A DNA stretch of 64,000 nt from Flaccisagitta enflata (taxonomy: Eukaryota > Chaetognatha > Sagittoidea > Aphragmophora), in the NCBI GenBank assembly GCA_965153355.1, contig OZ231126.1:89094001-89158000 (forward strand). Reading direction: 5' to 3'. Under the pieces are notes generated by a model, which was not told the DNA's origin, made no database searches, and saw only the letters and a program-made list of their open reading frames with translations. This document shows positions 31,791-41,497 of this stretch, in pieces; position 1 is the stretch's first letter, and each line of letters begins with the position of its first letter. Both the position numbers and the translations under genes were made by a program.

Positions 31791-33409
31791 CTACAATAAC
31801 TATCTCATCCCACATTGTATGGTCTACTAGCAACAAGTCTTGACTTTCATAAGAAACAATGTTTCTCAAATAGTAGAGGTAAAAAAGACAAATTCCAATG
31901 GAGCAGATTTTCAAAATACCCTCTTGAGATAGGGGAAAGTAGCAAAGTGCTATTTCTCCAAAATGGTGAGAGGTACAAAAAAATGGAAACCAGTCCCTTG
32001 TAGGCCATCACCAAAAGGTAAGAATTGACAAAAAAAAATATCTTAAGTCCTGGGTGTACATAGGTAAAAAAAAATAAAACTGGATTTTTTGCTCTTCCCC
32101 CTTCCATAGGATTACAATGGAAAGTTACTCATTGATTTTTAAAAAACGCATTATTTAGTATTGCCGCAAAAGAGGTACAATTATAATGAAACCTGATTAT
32201 GAAACCTTAGAGTTTCCTCTACATATTTCAGTAATAATATTGTCTTAATGTTTGGGTGTACTATGGTTTAAAAAAATAATAAGGCCACTGACCCCCCTTA
32301 TTTTGATTGAAATAAGCCTGACCAAGCCAATTTAGAGCGCTGTTACCCCCCCCTCAAATAAAAAATCGGCCAAAATTGTGATTGGTATTTTACATACTAA
32401 CCATTACCCCTCTATTTCAGCCATATTTGGTTCATTTTTTTTATTTCTTGATTTTGACAAAATTGGCCATCTCAGCTTCCAGAGCCAGAGTCCAGGCGAT
32501 TACATAGTGGGCACCTACTTCCGGTCAAGGTATCATTCTATGGCTGGTTAATATCAAATATTTACTCTAAAGATTAGGTTTGGCGTTTTTTGTTTCTCCA
32601 TTTTTGGCCTAAAAGTGCCCTCTGAGGTAATGAGAAAGGTCGGCCTACAGTGCCCCCCCCGCCTTTGATTTTCTTCCCCGCAATGCGTCGCGTCGCGTTT
32701 TTATATCTATGATTTTCTTCCCCATATACTACCTGGGAAAAAAGTCTTTGTTCATTTACTGAATAAATATCATGTAAGTTGGTGTTTTCTTTCTTTCAGC
32801 ACCTCATCTGATGTCCCACCTAGGCTGTGACTGCTTCCATTTGGCTTAATGACTGTTTCCTGAGTCCTAAAATGAATTATGCCAAGACATGTCACCACAG
32901 ATTTGAGCGCGATTTTTTTCAGCCATTCAGTTGATATTATTAATTGTTCCTGTTCCAGTTGCTTAGTTTCAGGCAAAACGTTTTAAACTGTAAAGAAATT
33001 GGGACTTAATTGGACACTAATATGTTGGTTGTTATAAAACTCCATAACAATATACTAAATCTACCAAAATAATGTTATGACTTGCATATAAATGACTGCG
33101 CTCTTCAAAACAGATTCACCTCTGATTTTTCTGCATTTTCCAAAAAAGGTTGTCATCTTTAAATCGCTCTCATTTCTAAACGTTTTGGGCCACAGGAACG
33201 GGATTGGTCTCCAATGGTAGAACTTTTTAAGAGGTTTCTGAATCTCACCAATTTTCCTTAGTTATCATTAATAGAAGTGTATTTATTCCTTCTTATAGGT
33301 GAACAAAGACTTATTTCCTAGGTAGTAGCAATAAGTAGTTTACTAGTTGTGTTCTATGATTTGGAACTGTCAAAAGTTATATTTTCCTCAACTTTTATTT
33401 TTCCACCAT
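31791..33409. other. Unannotated AT-rich stretch
   Basis: Short homopolymers and C runs (near 32294, 32346, 32654). No gene or repeat family recognised. Confidence 0.5.
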
Positions 33410-33760
33410 GTGTTGGACTAACACCATCTTGAATTGCAGCTTGGAACTCGGCCGCCAACACCCTCGTCCAGAGCTTCAATCTCGAGCTCGTCGACCGCCA
33501 CCAAAAACGCCTATAAAAACGCCTGTCAAACAAGCAGTTTTCATCCGATTCCTTTGAAAATCGAAAGGAAGTATCTTCAGATGATGGACTAACACCATCT
33601 CGATCGGCATCACTCAACTCCGTCGCCAACTGCTTTGTCCACGTCTCTACACTCGAAGGTATGACGACCGCCGCCGCCTACGACTACAACTCGCTCTCAG
33701 ACGGTCAGTTCGCAACCAAATTCGATGAAACGCGAGAATGTGCATTAGGGTCGACTACAA
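33410..33760 (-). repeat. Two ~170-bp GC-rich coding-like units
   Basis: GGACTAACACCATCT recurs at 33416 and 33586. The minus frame 33629-33354 repeats DGVSP, but no domain is recognisable, so this is treated as repeat rather than gene. Confidence 0.5.
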
Positions 33761-34260
33761 CGAATTCTGAAGTCACCAGCCGTTTTCATTCGCCAAACAC
33801 CTCGTCAGCGTGACCAAAACCGCGTCGACAACGATCAAACCGAGCCGTATCTTTGACAAGCTACCGCTGAACCACTGATGATATTTTAATAAAAATTTTA
33901 TCGAAGAAAAAAATCATCGAGTAGAAGCTGTGTTTTGAATTTCAGCTCAATCGGACAACCGCAAGATCAAGAGCCGCAGCATCAATTTTAATTGGCGTTG
34001 ACAAACCTCCGCCGCCGCCGCAACTTCGCGAGTGGATTAAAGACAAACCGCTTCGAGCAGCTCAACGATACTCGGTACGCAGCTAGTCGGCACCAAGGAC
34101 TACCCCCAGTTCAAATCTTAACATCCTACGATGTCTACAGCCGCCGTAACAGCCGCCGTAACAGCCGCTGCCGTCGTCGTCGTCGAGCCGCCGACAAACC
34201 GCTGCAGCCAATTGTGGATCAGCAGTGTAATTCTTACTCAAAGCCCACAAAACTTGTATG
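33761..34260 (+). repeat. More GC-rich ~130-bp family units
   Basis: AGCCGTTTTCAT, CTCCGCCGCCGCC, CTTCGCGAG, AACCGCTTCGAGCAGCTC and CAGCTAGTC echo 23.2-23.7 kb. A GCCGCCGTAACA triplet-rich patch follows at 34140. Confidence 0.5.
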
Positions 34261-34556
34261 ACAGCTCGATCTCGACGTCGTCTATCGAATCCAAACGTAA
34301 TTTTACTCTCATCTCTCCGTCGACATCGCCACCAGCCGCCATCTCAACCCCAAGTGGTACCCAGAAACTTCAACAGCCCCTATCTCCCAAACGGCTTGTC
34401 GGAGAAAAAAACCGCTGGCTAATTTCAATATTAGGTGTATATAGGGATTGCTCTTTCCGTTGATATGCAGCTTCATATACCTTCTATCATGACTTCTGAA
34501 TTACCTCGAATTTAGCAGCAACAACATGCAAATGAGGTCAAACCTCAAAATCTGTT
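34261..34556. other. Spacer
   Basis: Thr/Ser/Pro-coding flavour continues to about 34400, then AT-rich; no gene supported. Confidence 0.4.
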
Positions 34557-34693
34557 TTAAGCGGACACATAACTCTATAAGAGGCTTTGTCTGTCCGTTT
34601 GTTGGTCCATCAGCACAAAAAAAAAGTGGGAAAACGCGCATTTCCGCCCCTGCCCACCCGTCCGCAACTGGTGGCCGTGTATCCGGCCTTGTT
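34557..34693 (-). mobile_element. PBE, TTGCG version
   Basis: Degraded hairpin (GCGGACACATAACT), GAGGCTTTGTCTGTCCG, intact box GTCCGCAACT, then GGCCGTGTATCCGGCC and TTGTT. Confidence 0.7.
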
Positions 34694-34782
34694 AATAATA
34701 ATGTTTACTCTCCCTTTTACACAACTGTGTAACATCGTTCTACATCTTCTGTCAACATTAACATGTATCTAAACAAGTAGAT

Positions 34783-35274
34783 ATGGAAACAATCTCTCTC
34801 CCAACGAACGACCTATACATTCCTCATTCACACAGCAACTCACCTTCTCATTTTTCACCTTGTTCTAACTCTATCAAAGAAGGTATCAATGCCTCTAACT
34901 TCAACGACGACCCAAACAGACGTCCATTAGCTTCTCTCTCCCTCGCCGAGATCAACAGCTTTCGACAATAGACTACAGCACCAGCTGCAGTCCCTCCAAC
35001 AGCAGACATGGCCATCACTCCAGAGCTGCTTGCGAACCTCACAAGCATGATGGAGGCTCAACAAAAACAGATAGAGGAGATGAAAAGTGAAGCTGAACTT
35101 CAACACAACAACTTACTCGAGTCTCGAGTCACAATGACAACTCAAGAATCACAAGCAGTGCAGCGGCTTTTAGACACTTTTGTCGGTCTATCAACACAGC
35201 CCCTTCCAACAGCCACAACAGCAAGAAAAAAGTCATTCATAGTCATCTGGGCATCAGGTAGGCTTTCCGTATGA
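34783..35274 (+). pseudogene. Unidentified ORF remnant, possibly the N-terminus of a retroelement Gag
   Basis: From ATG 34783 one frame runs to 35274 with a single TAG at 34969-34971. The first part is Ser/Asn/Pro-rich. After the stop come TTAPAAVPPTADMAITPELL, a probable coiled-coil (MMEAQQKQIEEMKSEAEL) and a Gln/Thr-rich tail. The layout recalls the start of LTR-retrotransposon Gag proteins, but no zinc knuckle, protease or polymerase follows. Could equally be one exon of a host gene. Confidence 0.35.
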
Positions 35275-35790
35275 TTCCATTGAGTTGTTTTGAATAATTC
35301 TTTAACTTAAAATGCCCGTTTGTGGCTACATTAAGATGCCATTACGGCCATGTGGGATTTCCCATCTACAAGAGAGAATATCAAGGACAGTGTGAAACTA
35401 GATTTCTTTCTGAATATTTATTTCATCTTTCCGCCATCAGCCCCTGCATCTAACCATGGCTGGGGCCAAGCCTTGATGATTTTTGCCTATTTTTTTGCCG
35501 GTATCTTATGCCAGATTTCCTTTTCTTTTTTCCTTTTCATCCTTTTCCAATCCTCCACGCTATGGCTACTGTTGGTGTGGTCTTAGACCAACAGCATTTG
35601 AAGAACTGATGCAGTCATGGAACTTCTCCCTGGAGTCTGGATGTCCTCCTCCACTTCTCCGCGTCACGGGGCTGAGTTAGAATATCAACATTCATAAAAG
35701 GCAACACATAGCACATCACATTGTTGCACTCGTCACATTAGACTAGGTTGTCATTGATTCAATACAGCTTCATTATAGGTACTACCTATT
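35275..35790. other. Unannotated stretch
   Basis: Short open frames (35350-35680) without recognisable motifs; otherwise nothing seen. Confidence 0.4.
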
Positions 35791-35796
35791 TGACTG

Positions 35797-35965
35797 ATGA
35801 TGATGCTGAATGACGATGATGCTGAATGACGATGATGCTGAATGACGATGATGCTGAATGACGATGATGCTGAATGACGATGATGCTGAATGACGATGAT
35901 GCTGAATGACAGTGTTGAATGACGGTGATGCTGAATGACGCTGAATTACGATGAGGCTAAACGAT
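35797..35965 (+). repeat. 16-bp minisatellite (GCTGAATGACGATGAT)
   Basis: About eight near-identical units followed by two or three degraded ones. Confidence 0.9.
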
Positions 35966-36320
35966 GATGATGCTGCTAACATCAGTGTATTACAATTACT
36001 ATCATGACGTCATGCTGTCATTATGAGTTATCATCAGGCCAGGGTACCATGGAGACAGGGCACCAGGGTAATGTTATCATGGCTGAGTACAGCCACCCTG
36101 ATAGAGTTCAACCATTGCATTACTTTAAACTCGAAGTATGTTTGCTTGTATGCAAATTATCATTTCTGCTGCCGCTGCTGCTGTTTTATCCCTTTTCACA
36201 TGTCATACGGAATGCTCATCTCTATGGATACCAGCTGGTTATTCTGATTGGAGATGAGTTTCCGCTTGAACCAATGAGATTTCCAGCCTTTGCACGAGAC
36301 TGTTAAAAAAAAAAGGACAT

Positions 36321-36784
36321 GGGGTACGAAAGCTAAAAATTTTTTAACTTTTTTTAACTTTTTAACCTTTTTTTTAAAAGTTGTAAAAAGTTAAAAAAAG
36401 TTAAAAAAGGTTAAAAAAGGTTAAAAAGTTAAAAAATGTTAAAAAAAGTTAAAAAATGTTAAAAAATATTAAAAAGTTAAAAAACAAAAAAGTTAAAAAG
36501 TTAAAAAATGTTAAAAAGTTAAAAAATGTTAAAAAAAGTTAAAAAATATTAAAAAACTGCAGCCGGCAATAAAAAAGCACTGACTAAAAACCATGGGCTA
36601 TCAAAGTTTATTAACTTTTTAACCTGATTTTTTAACTTTTTTTAATATTTTTTAACTTTTTTTTACTTTTTTTAACTTTTTAACTTTTTTTAACATTTTT
36701 TAACTTTTTTTAACTTTACTTTAAAAGTTGTAAAAAGTTAAAAAAAGTTAAAAAAGGTTAAAAACTTTTTAGCTTTCGTACCCC
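36321..36784. mobile_element. Foldback element made of GTTAAAAA words
   Basis: Termini GGGGTACGAAAGCTAAAAA and TTTTTAGCTTTCGTACCCC are perfect complements. Between them four blocks of TTTTTAAC or GTTAAAAA words alternate in orientation, so the whole can fold on itself. No ORF. Confidence 0.75.
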
Positions 36785-37027
36785 TGTGCGTAATAAGATC
36801 TATGATTTTTTTCCCCATAAAGCAATAAAACTGTAGTTAACATGAGTTAAGGTTGAAATCGTATAAAATTGTAATTTACTAACTAGTTTTTATGATTTAG
36901 TACTGTAAAAACTTGAATTTTTCCCGAAATTTTCTTTTTTTTCTCTTTTTCCCCTCCTTTGATTTTCTTCCCCATCTCGCAACCCGTTGATTCCCCCCCC
37001 CCCCCACGGGGGGAGGAAACTCAATTA

Positions 37028-38892
37028 TGTACAGTACGTCGGTGAGAGGCCCTGGAATTGCCGTTTTTACCCAATATGGGCATTGCATATTGTGAAGTAA
37101 CCCAAAATAAGCAAAATTAGTCAATGAGCGAGTTTGAATTCAATCGGTAACCATCTTCAGGGTGCGTATCTAGGGTAAAAATGAGCTTTTTTGATATTTT
37201 TTTATATTTCTCTCTCAAAAATCGCAGCATTGACTTGAAACTTGGCAAGGACAAGCCCCAAGTGAGCATCTAAAAGCAAACAAAGCAAAAAAAGATTTTT
37301 CACCGATTTTAGTATGGGTCTATACAGTGAAGTACTGTAAAAATGAGCTTTTTTAGCCTTTTTTTCTTATTTCTCGCTCAAAAATTGTGGCAATGACTTG
37401 AAACTTGATAGGGACAAGCCTTAAGTGAGCATCTATTAGCAAACAAAGCAAAAAAAGATTTTTCACCGATTTTAGTATGGGTTTAAACAGTAAAATACTG
37501 TAAAAATGAGCTTTTTTTGGCTTTTTTTTTATTTCTTGTTCAAAAATGACTACAAACTTGGCAAGGACAAGCCTCAAGTAAGCATCTATAAGCAAACAAA
37601 GCAAAAAAAATTTTTTAGCGATTTTAGTATGGGTTAATACAGTAAAATACTATAAAAATATTCTTTTTTGGCCTTTTTTTTTCTATTTCTCGCTTAAAAA
37701 TTGCAGCGATGACCTCAAACTTAAAAATGACAAGCCGCAAGTGAGCATCTAAAAGCAAACAAAGCAAATAAAGATTTTTCACTGATTTCACTGATTTCAG
37801 TAAAATACTGAAAATTTAAGCTTTTGGGTTTGTACAGTAAAATACTATAAAAATGAGCTTTTTTGGCCTTTTTTTTTTCTTGGTCAAATATTGCGGCAAT
37901 GACTTCAAACTTGCCAAGGACAAGCCTTAAGTGGGCATCTAGAGGCAAACAAAGCTAAAAAAAACATTTTTCACCAATTTTAGTATGGGTTTATACAGTA
38001 AAATACTGTAAAAATAGCCTTTTTTGCCCTTTTTTGATACTCCTATAAAAATGGATAGAGTGTCCTCAAATTTCTTGTATAAACCCATACTAAAATCAAA
38101 GTGAAAACTCTTTTTATGCCTAGTAAGTATGTAGGTATTCACTCACAATTTTTTTTGCTTTGTTTGTTTGTAGATACTCACTTGAGGCTTGTCCTTGCCA
38201 AGTTTGAAGTCATTGCCGCGATTTTTAAGCGAGAAATTAAAAAACAAAACAAAAAAGCTCAATTTAAAAGTATTTTACTGTACAAAACTGTACTAAAATC
38301 GGTGACATATCTTTTTTTGCTTTGTTTGCTTATAGATGCTCACTTGGGGCTTGTCCTTGCCAAGTTTCAAGTCATTGCCCCAATTTTTGAGCAAGAAATT
38401 AAAAAAAAAGGCCAATAAAGCTCATTTTTACAGTATTTTACCATATAAACCCATACTAAAATCGTTGAATAATCTTTTTTTGCTTTGTTTGCTTGTAGAT
38501 GCTCGCTTGGGGCTTGTACTTGCCAAGTTTCAAGTCATTGCCGCAATTTCTGAATGAGAATTAATAAAAAAAGCTCATTTTTACAGTATTTTACTGCATT
38601 AACCCATACTAAAATCGGTGAAAAATCTTTTTTTGCTTTATTTGCTTATAGATGCTCACTTGGGGCTTGTCCTTGCCAAGTTTCAAGTCATTGCCATGAT
38701 TTTTGAGCGAGAAATAAAAAAAAGGTCGAAAAAGCTTGTTTTTACCCTAGATACGCACCCTGAAGATGGTTACCGATTGAATTCAAACTCGCTCATGGGC
38801 AAATTTTGCTTATTTTGGGTTACTTCACAATATGCAATGCCCATATTGGGTAAAAACGGCGATTCCAGGGCCTCTCACCGACGTAATGTACA
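37028..38892. mobile_element. Foldback element with arms of ~150-bp tandem repeats
   Basis: Outer unique arms of ~165 bp are inverted copies (TGTACAGTACGTCGGTGAG at 37028; CTCACCGACGTAATGTACA ending at 38892). Inside, units with GCAAACAAAGCAAAAAAAG, ACCGATTTTAGTATGGGT and CAAGGACAAGCC run one way to about 38075 and the other way to 38755. Same plan as the 14.8-22 kb element with unrelated sequence. It lies beside, and perhaps in an intron of, the exons at 39.0-40.3 kb. Confidence 0.8.
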
Positions 38893-39036
38893 GGCCTGGA
38901 TTATAAAATGCAACAGTTCCTTAAAGTGTTGCAACTTTTCCTTATCTTGTGATGTTTTTTCTTTTCTTAATTCTCTCTTAATTTTGTGGCTTAACCTCTC
39001 ATCAAGATCTTACCATGACACACATGAGGTAAATAC

Positions 39037-39400
39037 CTTTGTAACGTTCTTTAGCGCAGATGACTTTCGTTTCACTAAGGATACAATTCTTGCTGCACGT
39101 AAAGCAGACGAGTCTTGCACTTGTCGGAGTTTCTTTTGTTGCTGTTGTCGTTGTTGTTATTCCGCTCGCGCTGGCGACCGAGTCAATTTTCAACACTGCA
39201 GTGGATGGTTGCGATAGACTGGGACTCGTGATTGACAATGGTTGATGAGACGACGACGATGACGACGACGACGACGACAAAGCGGTCGATGATATAGTGG
39301 ACCAGAACTTCGCCTCGAAGGAATGAAGCTTCTTGGGAGGACCTCTTGGCATGGTGATGACGGGAGGCGTTGTTCTGGGCGCTTCCGACGATTTGGGTAA
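39037..39400 (-). CDS. Exon C of an unidentified nuclear-type protein
   Basis: Acceptor TTTCTCCTTCAAAGCAG gives two adjacent AG choices (NAGNAG), so a Gln may be included or skipped. The frame entering in phase 0 reads LPKSSEAPRTTPPVITM, PRGPPKKLHSFEAKFWSTI, a run of Ser, then Ser/Thr-rich sequence. Near the 3' end a second frame looks more protein-like (KKLRQVQDSSALRAARIVS, LVKRKSSALKNVTK) and reaches the donor AAAG|GTATTT in phase 0. Either a small intron or indel lies within this exon, or one frame is a coincidence. Downstream exons were not found. Confidence 0.55.
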
Positions 39401-39649
39401 CTGCTTTGAAGGAGAAATTCATTTACATAACAAGGAACGCGAGTGAGATAATTACTGTCACCTGATAGGGCGAACAAAGAGACAGTATATGTTAATTAAC
39501 TTACTTGAATGAATACAACTAAGTAGTAAGTATCGCTCGTAAATTTTTAAGTCAGACCACCCTACCCCCGAACCAAATAAATCCAATTCATCATGAGAGC
39601 CGCGCACACCCAAAAAGAATCCCGACAAAGGAGTGCAACAGCGTGTTAC

Positions 39650-39754
39650 CTGTTGTTCAGATGGCGTGGACCGTCTTTTGACGGGTGAGGGAGTTTCGCG
39701 ACTCGAGCCCATAGGAGGGGCGGAAGAGTTTACCATACGGGACCCGCCGACATT
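39650..39754 (-). CDS. Exon B of the same unidentified gene
   Basis: 35 codons in phase 0 at both ends. The acceptor is a pyrimidine run then GCTCATCAG; the donor is CAACAG|GTAACA. It reads NVGGSRMVNSSAPPMGSS, then a basic/Pro/Ser part (TPSPVKRRSTPSEQQ). Low complexity, likely disordered and possibly phosphorylated (inference). Phases fit exon A upstream and exon C downstream. Confidence 0.65.
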
Positions 39755-39837
39755 CTGATGAGCATTAGAAAAAACAATATAAGGGATGAAAGGCGTGAAA
39801 CTTGGTCAGATTCGAGTGGAGGTCGACTTCCACGGTA

Positions 39838-40015
39838 CAGTGAAACCCTGCAATAATGGATTTTAAGGGATTAACAAATTTCATCCACTATAAATAGATT
39901 TTCTGTAATTGCTAACATAGAAATAAAAAGAAATTGACATGAAAAGACTTAGTTTTTAAACCCATTATAGGCGGATTTCCATTACTCTTGGATCCGTTAT
40001 AACAGGGTGTAACTG
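39838..40015. mobile_element. Short MITE, pogo/Tigger-like termini, copy 2, in the intron
   Basis: CAGTGAAACCCTG and CAGGGTGTAACTG ends lie within TA dinucleotides (39836-39837, 40016-40017). 178 bp, no ORF. Relative at 28434-28566. Confidence 0.75.
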
Positions 40016-40045
40016 TATTCAGATGCGTTCAAACTTTTATTCCAA

Positions 40046-40115
40046 TAAAACGAGGCCGGACACACGGCCAATGGTCATGTAATCAGTACGCGGAGGGATT
40101 GACAGAAGGAAAGGG
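40046..40115 (+). mobile_element. PBE fragment, GGCC end only
   Basis: CGAGGCCGGACACACGGCC and a worn box; lies in the intron between exons A and B. Confidence 0.5.
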
Positions 40116-40128
40116 CCATCTCACATAC

Positions 40129-40322
40129 CGTGGCGTTGTGATCCATGTCGTTGTCCAAATTTGGCGGGCGCGTTGGATCGTTGGAATGATGATGAGCGTC
40201 GCTTCCGGTAAAATGTCGCTCGTCAACGCGTTTGAGCCAATACAAGCGTTTCGTCAACGCAGTGTTATTCCGCTCGTAAAGATTCCATTGTTCGATCAGC
40301 GTGGTGAAGCAAATGTTGCAAG
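40129..40322 (-). CDS. Exon A of the unidentified gene, with a CxxC and a conserved-looking YWLKR block
   Basis: Consensus splice sites on both sides: TTTTTCCTTTTCAG acceptor and ACG|GTATGTGAG donor. It starts in phase (two bases of a split codon) and ends in phase 0, matching exon B. The peptide has CNICFTTLIEQWNLYERN, then LTKRLYWLKRVDERHFTG, then a His/Asn/Asp-rich tail. The CxxC with aromatic and basic residues suggests half of a small zinc-binding module, and the rest looks constrained, but I cannot name the family. Together the three exons give about 220 residues of an internal region; start and end exons are not in sight. Confidence 0.7.
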
Positions 40323-40641
40323 CTGAAAAGGAAAAATTCAAGTTACCAAGAATGAAAAATGAAAAAACATTTGTCGAGGTAAAGAGTCACGCTGCAAGGC
40401 CAAGGCGCGGCACGGCCACGATCAAACTCTCCTCAGCTCGCAGTGGTATGGACACACGCAAACAGACGGACTGCTTCAGAAAGTACACACTTGCAAGTGA
40501 CTAACTAGCGCAAGACTAGTAAGAGAAAACCAAGCGACCGCGAAACCAATACTAGTTACGGACAGATAGTTGAGCGGCAATGCGTTTCAACCCTTGTCAA
40601 TGTCAGCATTGCGGACGGACTAATGGATGAATACGGTGAAG

Positions 40642-40737
40642 TGGGGTAAAATGGGTCACTTTTCTGACTATTTTTTTTTTACAAAAATGAAGAATTTTAT
40701 GATTGATTATGGACAATGTGTGTTTTCTCTACTACCA

Positions 40738-40774
<37 letters not shown>

Positions 40775-40962
40775 CCTCCATAAAAAAAGCGAGTGGGGCA
40801 ACGCCCCTTTTTAGGTGCGACAAAGCACCTCTGTAACTGGCTGTGTCCGTCTGTTGGTCGGTCGGTTGGTCGGGTAACGCATTCGTTCGACGATCCACAC
40901 GTCGCACCTTATTGGCCTACTTGGCCTTGTTTGATAACGAATAGGTGACCCATTTTACCCCA
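40642..40962. mobile_element. MITE-like element with TGGGGTAAAATGGGTCAC ends
   Basis: 18-bp perfect inverted termini at 40642-40659 and 40945-40962, with a further copy of the word at 40970-40985. The same word pair occurs at 52613-52652. A PBE and a 33-A run lie inside. Confidence 0.55.
40813..40931 (-). mobile_element. PBE, GTGCGAC version, complete
   Basis: AGGTGCGACAAAGCACCT hairpin, GTCCGTCTGTTGGTCGG tract, box GTCGCACCT (complement of the hairpin's first nine bases), GGCCTACTTGGCC and TTGTT. Nested in the preceding element. Confidence 0.8.
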
Positions 40963-41497
40963 TCTAGTTAGTAAAATGGGTCACCTTCCATTTTTTGAAA
41001 AATATCGACCATTACTTAATTCCAAGTGAGGAGTTACAACGTAGTACTGAAAAAGCTTCAAAATTAGTGAAAAAGCTTCAAAATTACAGTCCCACGGCTA
41101 AACGCGACTCAAGATGATACACGACGCAGACGTGCCGATTCTGTGTAGCACGGCAGCAATGCTACGCGGCACCAAAGCACCTAAGTGCGGCAGGCCAAAG
41201 GGAAGACAGAAAAAAGGTAGAGAAAGAAAAAAAAAAGGAAGGATGGAAGAAAGGAAAATAGCGGTTTCTTGCCACAATTAACTATCATGGTCAAGGAGAT
41301 CTTATTTAGATGACATCGGAACGAACAAAACATCTGGTAGTATGGAAGCGGGGGGGGGGGTGTGGCAGAGAGAAGTGTGAAAACCATAGCCCTTGGCCTT
41401 GTACTATAAGTGCGGCAGCTTGGGCTCAATTTTTCTTGCAACGCGGCAGCTTAGCGGAATCGGCACCTCTGAGTCACGACGCATATCCATAATAGCA

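Larger units (their letters stand above)
40323..41490. other. Mixed non-coding stretch left of the 22-bp satellite
   Basis: A GC-rich open patch at 40375-40500 has coding flavour on either strand, without a decision. A run of 33 A is at 40739-40771. The GGGGTAAAATGGGTCAC element and its nested PBE are listed separately. No gene supported. Confidence 0.4.
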
